A stretch of 64,000 bases of DNA from Membranipora membranacea. Its lineage: Eukaryota; Bryozoa; Gymnolaemata; Cheilostomatida; Membraniporidae. How positions within the stretch are numbered: the stretch's first letter is position 1; the number at the start of each line of letters is the position of its first letter. The stretch lies in the NCBI GenBank assembly GCA_914767715.1, contig OU612075.1, forward strand, positions 12,586,001-12,650,000, read 5' to 3'. Shown here piece after piece: positions 53,301 to 64,000 of the stretch. The notes below the pieces were generated by a model that had not been told where the DNA came from, made no database searches, and saw only the letters and a program-made list of their open reading frames with translations. A program made the position numbers and the translations under genes.

Positions 53301-56300
53301 CCTTAATTTGAGTAATATCCAAGCTCAACAACTGACCCAACTTTGAAGCTCTAGTTTGCAATGACCTTTGACAACTTGGAAAGGGGGGCAACGCAACCAA
53401 TGAAGACCCAGCTTATGGACAGTTGTCAAGAGTGTGCAGTTCTCACATTGTGATATGAAATGTTTATCTAAAAACTGCAGTATTGTCATTGCCTTGTTAT
53501 TAGTGATGGCAAATTGTCGGATTTCGGCAAGACAGGACCAGACCGAGACAGCAACAAAATTCGAGTCAAGACCGAGACATATATTGATGCCTAAAAAATG
53601 AAAACTGCCACTTTATTGGCATAGGTCATGGTTTTTTGATTTTTTGGTTTGAAAAAACCCAAAAACTGTGGCATAAACCGTGACAAAATCAGTGTTTATG
53701 ATGAACAAGTCCCAACATTTATCTAGAGTGTCTGTCTCGACAAGACAAGATAGTGTCTCGAGGGGACAAGTCTCACGAGACCGAGACCGAGACCGGGACC
53801 AAGACTTTGCCATCACTACTTGTTATTAACATTTACTAATGGGAGGTTATTATTTTCAGTTTTGAAAGCAAATCCAGTTGCTACGGTGCAAAGGTAACCA
53901 ACCCCAACTGATTGGTGTGCAAGTGAAAACCGGAATAAACTAAAAAGGAGATTAGAAAGGATTGGGGGTGTCATTTTCCAAAATTTAAACTAATAATCTA
54001 ATTCTTAATGAACTTCCATTTGTAGGTAAAGAGCACCGATGCATTCATGGTTTTGCCAGTAGATGTACTTGGCACTGAGTATCTAATACCGGGGTGGCAA
54101 GTTATCGACCATAAAGGTGGATCAATGATAGGTAAGCGGATGTATCTGTGTACTATCACATGTGTCACAGCATTTACTGAAAATAGCTTTGGTCTTTATA
54201 GCTTTATCCGCTTGCGAACTTTTGCTTTGAAGCTCACAGAAATATAAACATTTGTTTTCAAATCATTCAGTGATGAGCTAAAGAGTTTTAATCATGCGAC
54301 AGGCAATTATGTCCATGCAATTTGGGCAGATTTTCGTTGAAGGACTTCTAGAATATAAATATGATTCAAATAAAAGAAAAAAAGTTTTTCGCTCTGGCAT
54401 AGACCTTGCTACACAGTATATATACTCTTATTTCGCTTGTGTATTGTAACTTTTGACCTCCGTCGTACTACACAAAAAACAATTTTGGAGCTGCGCCATC
54501 TTAGAAGTTGAATATTCTATGCAAACAATGAACAATGCATTACCAGTGAATTAACCTCAACATGAACTGGAGATAATAATTTATTTCATTCTTTCACTCA
54601 TGTCTCATTGCTCAATTTAGTCACCAAGCCTTGCAGAATTTGATTGTTCAGTCATGGTGTACATGAGTATCATATAAATTATTATTGTCATTATTATTAT
54701 TTTCATTGTAGTGTATATTATATGGTAGTTTTGTTGTGTATATAAAAAGCACTAAATTTTAGTTTGCAACAACAATGACATTGAAAAGTTGTTATCTTAT
54801 AGTTATTGCTGCCACACAGGACAATACTACAATCTCTGTAAACTTACGAGGGAGAGGTCTAGTTTCATCTTGTGTACTCAATCGCGGGGAGGCATTGCAG
54901 TACCTATCTGATATCACTAAGAGGCGGCAGACCTCACTAGGTAAGACATGGTTATCTCTGAAAATGTCCTGGAATCAATACTTCAAATATGGATTGATAT
55001 TCTAACGTGAGTCAAGAGTTTCGTTGGTTTCGAGGAGGCCAAAGCCCAATACACCGCTTATAGATATCCATGCATCATCAGAAGAACAGTAACTAAAACT
55101 CCAAGGATTCACAATAAATGATTTTTTTTAATTTGAGTACTAGGCTTGGTAGGTTATCTGTGATTGCCTGTGTGGGTAACATTTGTTTATCATTTTTTTT
55201 ATTCATTTGTAGACATTCTGAATAAGCTAAATGGTATGTAAACATTATGTGAACATATTATTCACTTTGCATGTAAAATCATATCAGGCATAAAAACATA
55301 AATTACAGTCATAATCTCAGACGGCAAGTATATGATATTGTGTTTGGCCGTAATGCTATGCCAGCTACTATTTTTATTCTGCTGTTGAGTCAAGGGTGCC
55401 AAAAGCTCCTATAAGGCTTGTTTGATATTCTTCAATAGCCTTAAAACTTTGGCTTTTTGATATTTCAGGGATCACCACCACCGCACCAGCTCGGTTAGGA
55501 CCACCTGTGCTGGATGTTACTGGGGCTCTGGTTACCAGCGACAAACCTGTCGCTGTTACTGCAGGTAATCCTTGCATGACTAGACTGATGATGACTGAGA
55601 AAACCTGAACTTTTTATCCTCTTCATACTTAATACAAACAAATTAAAGGTGCCTCATATCCTTTTTAGCACCCAGTCAAATTTTCTGCAATGTTTAATGG
55701 CTATTAGCACCATCATCCCAACCTGATAATAGGCTGCTTTTGTATATAGTTAATTGGCGTCGCAGTCCCAGCACAATTGTGTGTATTTCTTTCTTCCTCT
55801 CTCTGGCGTCCAAGATAGACCGACCCAGGTAAGAGTATAAAGTTAAAATACCCAACACAAACCATCCAAAACAAGACTTAGTGTGAATCAAAAAATACTC
55901 CTGTTGTAGGTAACATAAGGACAGGAGTGGCTACCAGACGCTATCGAAGCCTCACCAGTGATCATTTAGTAGAAATGATTCCCCCTACAAGCACACTGGG
56001 TAGAGAGTTTTTAACCAGCACAACCTTTGAGAGGAAAGGAGATGCCTTCAGGATAGTTGGTAAAAAACTTATGTCTAGAAATTATACGGAATATTATTCT
56101 ATTGTCTGCCTTTTGAAAAAAAGGATGCATCTGTGTATCTGTGAATTTTATACCTTGGCACTCGGAATGACATCGAGTGATTGATTAAATATTGAGATGT
56201 ATTTACAATCGTTTCCATATTATACATAATGTAGGGGCTCCCCGCGTACTTTACTGAAGCTTGAAGATTGAGTGTTTTAAAGTAGAAGAAAAGATTGATT

Positions 56301-59300
56301 CAGGTTAAATGAAAACTCAATAAAAAGATATTAGACTTTAATTCAGTCCAACAATTTTGAGTTAGCTACTCAGATTAGGTGTTTTGGACAAACAACTCCA
56401 AGCAACAACAAACTTAAACTCATCAGCCTATCAAAACAAAACCAAAACTCAAGCGCATGGGTCATTCTAAGCAGTCCAGTTGTTTTGGAGAATTAAGTCT
56501 AAAGATGAGAGTTTTAAAATTGAAGATTGCTCTATTTTCTCTGAAGAAATTGAAGACAGCTTTGTATGCAGAGAGCCCCAATGTATAATAAACTATGAAC
56601 TCTCAGCCAATTAATCAGCATTTATATTTTGTAATAACCACTTCTTTCTAGCTCATAACTCTGACTCAAAACCCTTTTTCACCTTGCCCACCCTACATTT
56701 CCATATTTCAATTGATCTTTGATCAATACTGGATCACTGATTCGATCTACATTTACTTTCATTTTGTCATTTTCTAGCCTCAGCTAACGATACTACCGTC
56801 ACAATATTCAAATCCGGTACCAATACAAACACAACCAAGACTCTAAGTGAAGTAGGGGAGTATCTTACACTGAGCACTAAAGAGAATGAAGTTATGCATA
56901 TTGTGACAAGCGGTCCAGTCATCGTGGCCCAATATACTCAATCATGTATGTCTTGCTGGTTATTTCTTTCAATATTGAATTATGATTTTTAACTTACGCA
57001 TGTTTATTTATTTATGTATTTATTCATTCAATTAATTTTTATTTAGTTATTTATTTATTTATTCATAAATTCACTTATTTATTTTTACATTTATCAATTT
57101 ATTTATTCATTTTTTTACTGATTTATTCATTTATTCATTCATTTATTTATTCATTCATATTTTCATCCATTTATTCATTCATTCATTTATTTATTTATTT
57201 ATTTATTTATTCATTTATTTATTAAATTAATTTGATCATTTATTTATTCATTTATTTATTCATATGTCTATTCATTAATTTATTCATTTATTTATTGATT
57301 AATTAATTTATTCATTTATTTATTCATTAATTTATTCATTTATTTATTTATCATTTATTTATTCATTCATTTATTCATTTATTTATTTATTTATAATTCA
57401 TTTATGTATTTATTCACTTATTCATTTATTTATTCATTTATTGAGGTTTTCTAAAAGTTCATAACTAAAGTAAATTAAGAATAATTTGTTGACCTCACAT
57501 ACATAGCATAGATATATTATATATTATTGAACAGTTGCGACAAAGTGACCGTGTATGGTTATACTAAGATCTTATTTCACTGAGAAACCAGGAACTGGCT
57601 AACTTCCAGTCCTTTAACTACTGCTGCCACTCATGCAAATTTGTGCTCATTGAATTCTGCATAGCTCCAAGACAATTAATTGAGACTTGAATCTCATAAT
57701 TGTCACCTAATGGGCAAATAATTTGCACAAACTGATCTTCAAAATCAGGGCATGAAATCTACGCACCAGCTTATGACGTGTACAATTTGCACTAGTAAGA
57801 CGGTAACTATGTCACCTCTTGCGGTAGATAATTAATTTCATACCCTGATTTTGACGATCAGTTTGTGCAAATTATTTGCTCATTAGGTGACAATGCTGAG
57901 ATCGCAGCCTCATTTTATTAGTTTTGAGCTATACAGAATTCTATAAGCACACATTTGGCTGTGTGGCAGCAGTGGTTTAAGACACACTATTTCACCAACA
58001 TTTGCAAACAGATTTAATGGTTATAATCTTTTTTATCTATAGCTACTGTAGATAGATCTGGATCCGATCCGATGATGACTTTGGTGACGCCCAAAGAACA
58101 ATATGGGAATTATTATACATTCGCAACTCCTACGGATATCAATAACGCAATATACAGGTAGAAAAATACTGAATTAAATGCAGCCACTTTTTGAATTTGG
58201 TTTTGATTTGCTTCTTCTGCTTACAGTACAGTAAAAAGACCTGTTAATTAAAAATATCAAACCACTTTTAGAAGAATCGATGCAAAATGTTTTTGTCTTG
58301 GACTGGACCATCAACACTTTTGCCTGTTATGCCCAAGGCTCAAACTAACTGTGCTACCTCCTACTTCTCAACCTAAACACAGCTCACTCAAGACTAGATG
58401 ATTAAGGTTGTAAGATTGAATTCCATAATGTAATAGCAAGACTCACTTTATCTCTTAGTAATATTTTAGAAACTATGTGAACATAATCATTAAGTCAGCA
58501 CAAACTGATGGTGTTTTATTGGATGGGTTGAGGATTACAGAAACCATTTATGCTCTCAATATGACAGCAGGGAATCCTGCATCTACAAACTGCTGGGTGA
58601 GTTAACTGTGCTAAATTTTTTAACCATTTGGAACCTGAAATTGTATGTACTTACTCTACTCATTGAAGCGATTTCAAGGTTTTGAACCCCGATCTGGGCA
58701 GCTGGTTCAAACAATAACACCCTCATTATGCGAAATAGCAAAAAGTCGCACTTATTATATCCCATGTCCTTGGAGCCTATCCAGCATCCTCAAACCCGTT
58801 TGATTTTGTCTATATCCAAGGACGCATCTCCTTTTTCTGCTTTGCAGGGGCCCATTGGGCTCTTGTGGCTTGCGTGGGAAAGTGATCATATACCCTTGAC
58901 TGGGGCAGACAAATTATAATTCTTGAAGAGACAGAGGGATCTTTGTACTGTGTGCAGGTTTGCGTAAACATAAAACAGACCTCCTGGGTTTGTGGTCCGA
59001 ATAGGCCCAACTAGGCTGTATAGCCATCAGTTTCTCATGCAGGCACAGGATGATTGGCAATCTATTGGTAGTAGCGGATACTCAGCTCGGACTCTTGCAG
59101 TGACACACGGTACACACAGCATCTATCATACTAACCCTACAGTAGTGTTTAATGCCCTCATGTACGGACAGATGGAACATGAGTCTTATGGATTTCCAGC
59201 AGGTATGAGATATTCAATATGAACTTAACCAATCGATTCAAATATTTGACATTCAGATGTTAAAAATATGTAAATAAACATGTATGATTAGATGTGTTAC

Positions 59301-61830
59301 TGACATTAGATGCCTGGGCAGGACTGGGGTTTTTAATTAATTCATGGTTCAGGCTGTGGGTACAAAGAAGGTTTTAGCACAAAACCTCAAATCGCAGTTT
59401 AACATGAAATTATGTGTGAGGGTTCTGCGCTAAAACCTATCACCCCACCCAGGTTAACCAGGAGACATAATACATTGATTAAGTTTTTTAATTTAATTTA
59501 TCATTCTGAAAGATTAGATTCCTTCTCTGAATCAATTTTCTGTGCTTTTTCCATAATTCAAGGAGCTAGGTTATCGCCAATAGGAGACTACTGCATCCCC
59601 TCTAACTGGATTGCCAGTGATGGGTTAGACAATGATTGTGATAATCTAATTGATGAAGAGCTCGACAATGGAATAGACGATGATGGAGATGGACTGATAG
59701 GTATGTTTTATTGAGGAGGGAGGGAAGGTTGTCCGTTGTTGGTCTTTCCAAAGGCTTCTCATCAGTGAAAGAGTGATTTTACCTATCCTTTCTTCTGATG
59801 GCATGAGAACCGATTATAAATATGAGAACAACAAAATCGAGATACGAAGCTGAAACTTTTTTTTCTGAATACAAAAATGAGCATCATTTACTTAATTTCA
59901 TAACAGTCAAAAAAGTTATGAGTGACACAAACAAAACGCACAGTGAAAGAGAAGCTATGTTACTCATTTCAGCAGCTTCATTTTTAGATGAGGATGTGGT
60001 AGCTGTCAGAACCACAAAACAAGCAACATCAACTACTACAACTATATCAACAACAAGAGCATCATCAATAACAGCAGCACCAACAATTTACGCAGGGAGT
60101 ACAACACTAATGGTTGTTACTAAAGAGCAAAGTTCCACCAAGAAACTGGATGCTTCCTTGGCTGGTGAGGGAGCTGCCAAGAGAGGCGGTGAAACCGAAG
60201 GTCGATGTTTATTTTTCGCTATCAGCTCACAAAATGAAACATATCAATTGAGTCAATTTACTCAGAATTGAAGTGTGTAACATGTCGGAATCATGTCTAT
60301 TCTCACTGTGCATTGTAAAAAGAATATACAGACAAAGCTGTGCAGGGTGGGATGATGACTGAAAGTTGCAAGCGTACATTTATCACATTTATCATAATCA
60401 GATTACAGGATTTCCTTGCATTCCGAGTCTAAAAATAATAATAAATGATGTGACTCTAAAAATTATCAAGATCACATTTTCAATGTATGGAACTTTTTAT
60501 TTTGTAGCATCAGATGATATGGACGCAATGGATTTGATCCTTTACATAGTCCCTTCTGTAGCCGGTCTTATCCTAATTATACTTGGGATCGTTGGAGGTA
60601 GAGCCCTTTACCGAAAGGTACGTGGCAATTTGTAATAAGTAGTGCATCAAACTGTGTCATGTATAGTTTTCTGCCAGCTAGGCTACCCATTAGATTCCAA
60701 CAAGTGTTTGAAAAAGCTTTATGATTAGTAAAAAAAATTGTCTGGGTACTGGAACAAAAATTGATTTCGCCTTTCAAATACATCTGTAAACACAGCCATA
60801 GCAAATTTAAATTGTTGCTAATAGAGTTCAGAAGTACCAACCTCTTTCTATTCTGTTGTCTTTTATAGAATAACAAATGATTGGCTTTACCTGGCTACGT
60901 TTTCGTTTTTTAAAACACTGCGGTGTGTGAGCCCAAGCAACAGTTCATAAATGTCCAGATACTGCAAGTCTCCTCCTTTAGTCCCAATCACAGACCTTGT
61001 GACCTTAACGTCTGTCAAATACTTAAGCTTACCACCGGTAACCACCCACTGGCTGTCTGCCTCATATTTTGAATCAGTCCCTGGCAAGGTTCGCTCTGAA
61101 GGGTGATAGGTGGAATTGCTGCTCTTGTCAGCATAGATCATCAATTTTATGTTTTGCAAGAGGTGTAGCTCGAGTTCACCCAAGGAATTTTTATTTTACT
61201 GGACAAATGGCAAGTGATAGTTGATTTTGCCAGTACTTTATCTAATCTTATAACAAACATAACAATACTTTGTTGTGTTATAGAAAAAGAGACAGATGGC
61301 TGTAACAGACACAGACAATGCCCCGAAATCTTATGCACTTGACACAGACAACAACGGTAAGATACCAGCTTTCCCCACGTCACCCAAAAGTTTCAATGTT
61401 CAAATATTATTTTTAAACAGCTAGTTATATACAGCTATCCATTATTGGGTTGGATTATAAGTTAAAAGACGAAAAAATACTGAGCTATTGGTAGTTGTCT
61501 TCTTATTTGTTGTTAGGAGATAACTAGGAAAAGATTTGGTATACAAATCTAAATATCACAGAACTCAGTTCGATTTGATGCGTATTTCACTACTTGAAGG
61601 CTATAAGTTGTATGGGTGTGCTGTGGTAATAAAGATTATCACTCTATTAATCGTCCTCATCGTTTATGTACAAATTCCTTGATTTGATGTTTTGAAGTTG
61701 GTAACAAAAGTTACAAAATAACCAACCATTCTATAGCACTGATCAATTTTATACAGGTTATGACATGACAATACCGAATTATAATGCACCGTCACACACG
61801 GAGTTACCCGACCTCACTACAAAGCACTGA
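50283..61830 (+). CDS. Gene D: IgGFc-binding-domain membrane protein, about 675 aa
   Basis: Seventeen coding exons on the plus strand: 50283-50367 (exon begins at 50251), 52417-52556, 53060-53209, 54026-54131, 54803-54940, 55213-55233, 55469-55564, 55910-56059, 56778-56945, 58043-58157, 58470-58596, 59043-59202, 59563-59700, 59988-60164, 60508-60617, 61284-61356 and 61757-61830. They total 2028 nt, ending in TGA. Protein order: signal peptide (1-28), IgGFc-binding-type ectodomain (29-485) ending in ESYGFPAG, metal-binding-like motif (486-531, DGLDNDCDNLIDEE at 505-518), Thr/Ser-rich stalk (532-590), transmembrane helix (about 600-622) and a cytoplasmic tail of about 50 residues. The tail carries several Tyr (YALDT, YDMTIPNYNAPSHT). 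It is transcribed away from gene C, with start codons 4.4 kb apart. Its introns do not obviously match those of A-C, so it is the more diverged copy. The ATG chosen is the first after the 3' splice site at 50250 and opens a hydrophobic leader. Confidence 0.87.
53500..53820. mobile_element. MITE, family 1 copy, in gene D intron 3
   Basis: Ends TTAGTGATGGCAAA and TTTGCCATCACTA form a terminal inverted repeat of 13-14 bp. The interior matches 10343-10650 in reverse complement, including CAGTGTTTATGATGAACAAG and repeated GAGACCGAGAC. It lies between exons 3 and 4 of gene D. Confidence 0.75.
55213..55233 (+). other. 21-nt micro-exon of gene D
   Basis: Sequence between TTTGTAG and GTATGT encodes DILNKLN with split Gly/Asp codons. 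Equivalent 21-nt phase 1-1 micro-exons exist in A (7804-7824, ELFLMTQ), B (21381-21401, GLFRATQ) and C (37705-37725, EMYWMTQ). The conserved size and phase in four genes makes it a real exon rather than a chance match. Skipping would remove 7 residues without a frameshift. Confidence 0.75.
57000..57445 (+). repeat. TTTATTCA-type low-complexity tract in gene D intron 9
   Basis: About 440 bp made almost only of TTTA and TTCA tetramers in irregular order. Interruptions are few. It is a microsatellite-derived tract with no coding meaning. Confidence 0.9.
57610..57982. mobile_element. Foldback MITE in gene D intron 9
   Basis: Two arms of about 140-150 bp are reverse complements. Left contains CTGCTGCCAC and later CACCTAATGGGCAAATAATT; right contains AATTATTTGCTCATTAGGTG and later GTGGCAGCAG. 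A short asymmetric loop (about 57765-57830) separates them. No coding frame. It would form a long hairpin in RNA or single-stranded DNA. Confidence 0.75.
59563..59700 (+). other. Gene D exon 13: MopE-like metal-binding motif
   Basis: A 138-nt symmetric exon for residues 486-531. It contains GDYC, DGLDNDCDNLIDEE and DDDGDGLIG. Its borders are AAG at 59562 and GTATGT at 59701. Together with the exons in A-C it defines a modular acidic segment directly before the stalk. Confidence 0.75.
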
Positions 61831-62027
61831 AAGCTGCAGAAGAGAGATCACATGAGGAACATCAAATAGCTCAAGTAACAATCCCGTAACAATGGCATAT
61901 ACCGTTCGCAAAAAGTGACACACATAGATGCAAATTATGTTTAATTTCCATCTTTCATCTAGCCAACTGTAGAATAGAATCAACCTTAGTTTGAAATGAA
62001 GGTATATGTATTTAAACTGCAGACTTC

Positions 62028-62033
62028 AATAAA
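62028..62033 (+). terminator. Poly(A) signal of gene D
   Basis: AATAAA about 200 nt beyond the TGA at 61828-61830, in an otherwise gene-free 3' region. Confidence 0.5.
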
Positions 62034-62149
62034 CCAGAGCAAGTCAAAATTACTGCTAGCACAGTGCTCACTAAAAACCAACTGACTCATCCAGAGCTAT
62101 ACGCACACACAGTAATTCACTATACAGTAAAAATCTTATGTCCAATCAT

Positions 62150-63968
62150 GCACATATAATCATAGAGTTATTATATACTCTAGAGTGGAAAACGTGTACA
62201 AAAATAGCATCAGTTTTTGTCCTACTTAATTATTGCGAAATCCATGACCGACGCAATCTGCATCATATAATTTATCATTGAGAATTTAGGAATCGGGTAT
62301 GAAAATTTAAGTTTTAGAGCGCTTATAGCCATTTTTTCGGAAAAATTTTCATGGCCCACCATGTGGAACACTTGTAGGTATTTTCACTTGCAGCCATTGG
62401 AAAATTTTTCTATGTTTTCCCATCAAAATAAGCCAAAACTCCAACCGCAAACACATCATTGTGATGAAAAAAATTACCGGGCTAGCTTGTTTTTTCTACT
62501 GCCACTTGCCAGCCATATAAGCTGTGTCCTGTCTCTCTTACTCATATGTTACACATTCAGTGGGTTTTTTTTACTTTTGATTAAAGGAAGTACGGGTAGC
62601 CTGTGAACAAGTGATCGGAGGTGTAAAAGTTTGCAGCTTGCCTCATTTTCAGTCACAGTGTACATAATGTCAAGATTCAGATTTGCTCTCCAGATAACAT
62701 TACTTTATTGAGGATATTATAATAAGTTTTTTTGTTTCTTATGTCAAAGAAGATCAATTAAGATTGGTGCTAAAATCAGATGTGGTGTTACTGTCAGTCC
62801 TCATTGCTCATTAGATCATTTTCTGCCTCTCTTATATCTTTATAGCATCAATCCATTTCTGACGGAGAATCACAGTTATATGAAATGCTAACTCTGGTCA
62901 TTTCAAAGGATTGCACACTACTACACTAATCCCCCTTCCCTCAAAACTATGCAAACAAATACACATATATACGTCAACTGCCAGTGCCTTGACTGGAGTG
63001 TATACAAAATATTCTTTATGATGCTGAAGTTGCCATCTCAACAAATTTACAACACAAACAAACAACCATAGTCATAATGAACATACCAGAAAATTGTATC
63101 AAACATCCACAATGACCGACCCGCTCTGAAGCAAATGGTCCCTTATTTCAAGTATGGTGAGAAATCAGAAATATCCGTCAACTTAAAATGTCACCTTAGT
63201 GAGTGTTTGTTCTGTAAAATCTGGAGTCAGTCTGGATAGGTGTGTGAGTTTTCCATTCAAAGATTCACTTGATACTCAGCGAGTTATCAAAAACGAAATG
63301 CATTCATTTATATGCTTTCGAAACCTGCTCTGTATGGTTGAATGGTTTTGCGAATTCAAAAACTAGAGGACACCACCAGAGAGGGAATTTAGAACTCTAA
63401 ATGACATAGCCAAATCTAAACGCCGAATCTTACCTCAGAACCGTATGTAAATTGCTTCTGCAAATGGCGGTACTTAGAGGCCGACTTTTAACCTCCAGTC
63501 AGTTTTTCCAGAAGCTATGTGTACACCTTGTACTGAACAAATAACATTAACTCACTTGATGGCTAACATATGAGTAAAAGAGACAGAATAAACTTATGGT
63601 TGGGAGAAACGTGGAAAAAACAAGCTAGCCCGGTAATTTTTTTTCATCACAATGATGTGTTTGCGGTTGGGGTTTTGGCATATTTTGAGGGGAAAACATA
63701 GAAAAATTTTCCAATGGCTGCAAGTGAAAATACCTACAAGTGTTCCACATGGTGTGACATGAAAAATTTTTCGCAAAAATGGCTATAAGCGCTCTAAAAC
63801 ATAAATTGTCATGCACAATTCCTATATTCTCAATGATAAGTTATATGGTACAGGCACTAGCCATGCACAACCAGATTGCGTCCGTCATGGATTTCGCAAT
63901 AATTAAGTAGGACGTTTTGAGCACTGCATTGTCCACTCTTGAGTATATAATAACGCTATGCATATAAT
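62150..63968. mobile_element. Foldback element downstream of gene D, about 1.8 kb
   Basis: The left arm (about 62150-62510) and right arm (about 63600-63968) are inverted copies of each other. Landmarks: TTATTATATACTC near each outer end, AATTATTGCGAAATCCATGA / TCATGGATTTCGCAATAATT, and CCGGGCTAGCTTGTTTTTTC / AAAAAACAAGCTAGCCCGG at the inner ends. The 1.1-kb spacer shows no coding frame. A long-TIR non-autonomous DNA element or foldback transposon fits best. Confidence 0.75.
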
Positions 63969-64000
63969 AAACAAAGGAAATTATGTAGCCTAATCAGATG

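Noticed and set aside
63594-63816. Minus-strand frames resembling the plus-strand frame at 62361-62606
   Set aside because: The similarity comes from the inverted arms of the foldback element, not from a protein family.

Overview
The window looks like nuclear DNA of a marine invertebrate animal (mollusc, echinoderm, hemichordate or similar; the sequence alone does not fix the phylum). It is AT-rich. Coding exons are about 20-170 bp, with GT-AG introns and abundant small inverted-repeat elements and simple repeats. There is no bacterial-style gene packing, and most long open frames are shadows.

The main content is a cluster of four paralogous genes for single-pass membrane proteins related to the N-terminal domain of IgGFc-binding protein (FCGBP). 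I rebuilt them by aligning exons between copies. Gene A (minus, 259-10911) runs off the left edge, and exons 1-13 are visible. Gene B (minus, 15470-25432; 18 coding exons, about 692 aa), gene C (minus, 30773-45853; 17 coding exons, about 914 aa) and gene D (plus, 50283-61830; 17 coding exons, about 675 aa) are complete and in frame throughout. C and D are head to head across 4.4 kb. Exon sizes and phases of exons 2-13 are almost identical in all copies, including a 21-nt micro-exon.

Shared protein plan: signal peptide, IgGFc-binding-type ectodomain (exons 2-12), a separate exon with a DNDCD...DDDGDG motif like the bacterial MopE-type putative metal-binding repeat, a Thr/Pro/Ser-rich stalk, one transmembrane helix and a short cytoplasmic tail. 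The ectodomain is conserved. The stalk, transmembrane and tail exons differ sharply: C has a 302-residue mucin-like stalk and a different transmembrane and tail set, and B has an extra exon built from a decayed duplicate of its own transmembrane exon. This suggests conserved recognition heads joined to changing stalks and tails. The ligand and function are unknown; a lectin-like, mucosal or immune role is only inference from the family.

Between the genes are relics of further copies: degenerate exon 7 and exon 4 at about 28.3-28.8 kb, and a degenerate exon 12 with stops at about 14.4 kb. Introns and spacers carry many non-autonomous mobile elements: inverted-repeat MITEs, two foldback elements, two short tandem arrays (134-bp and 124-bp units) that share a leader, and tRNA-like sequences. 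A and C are alignable even in introns, so they are the youngest pair. Splice sites are read by eye and not confirmed by transcripts.
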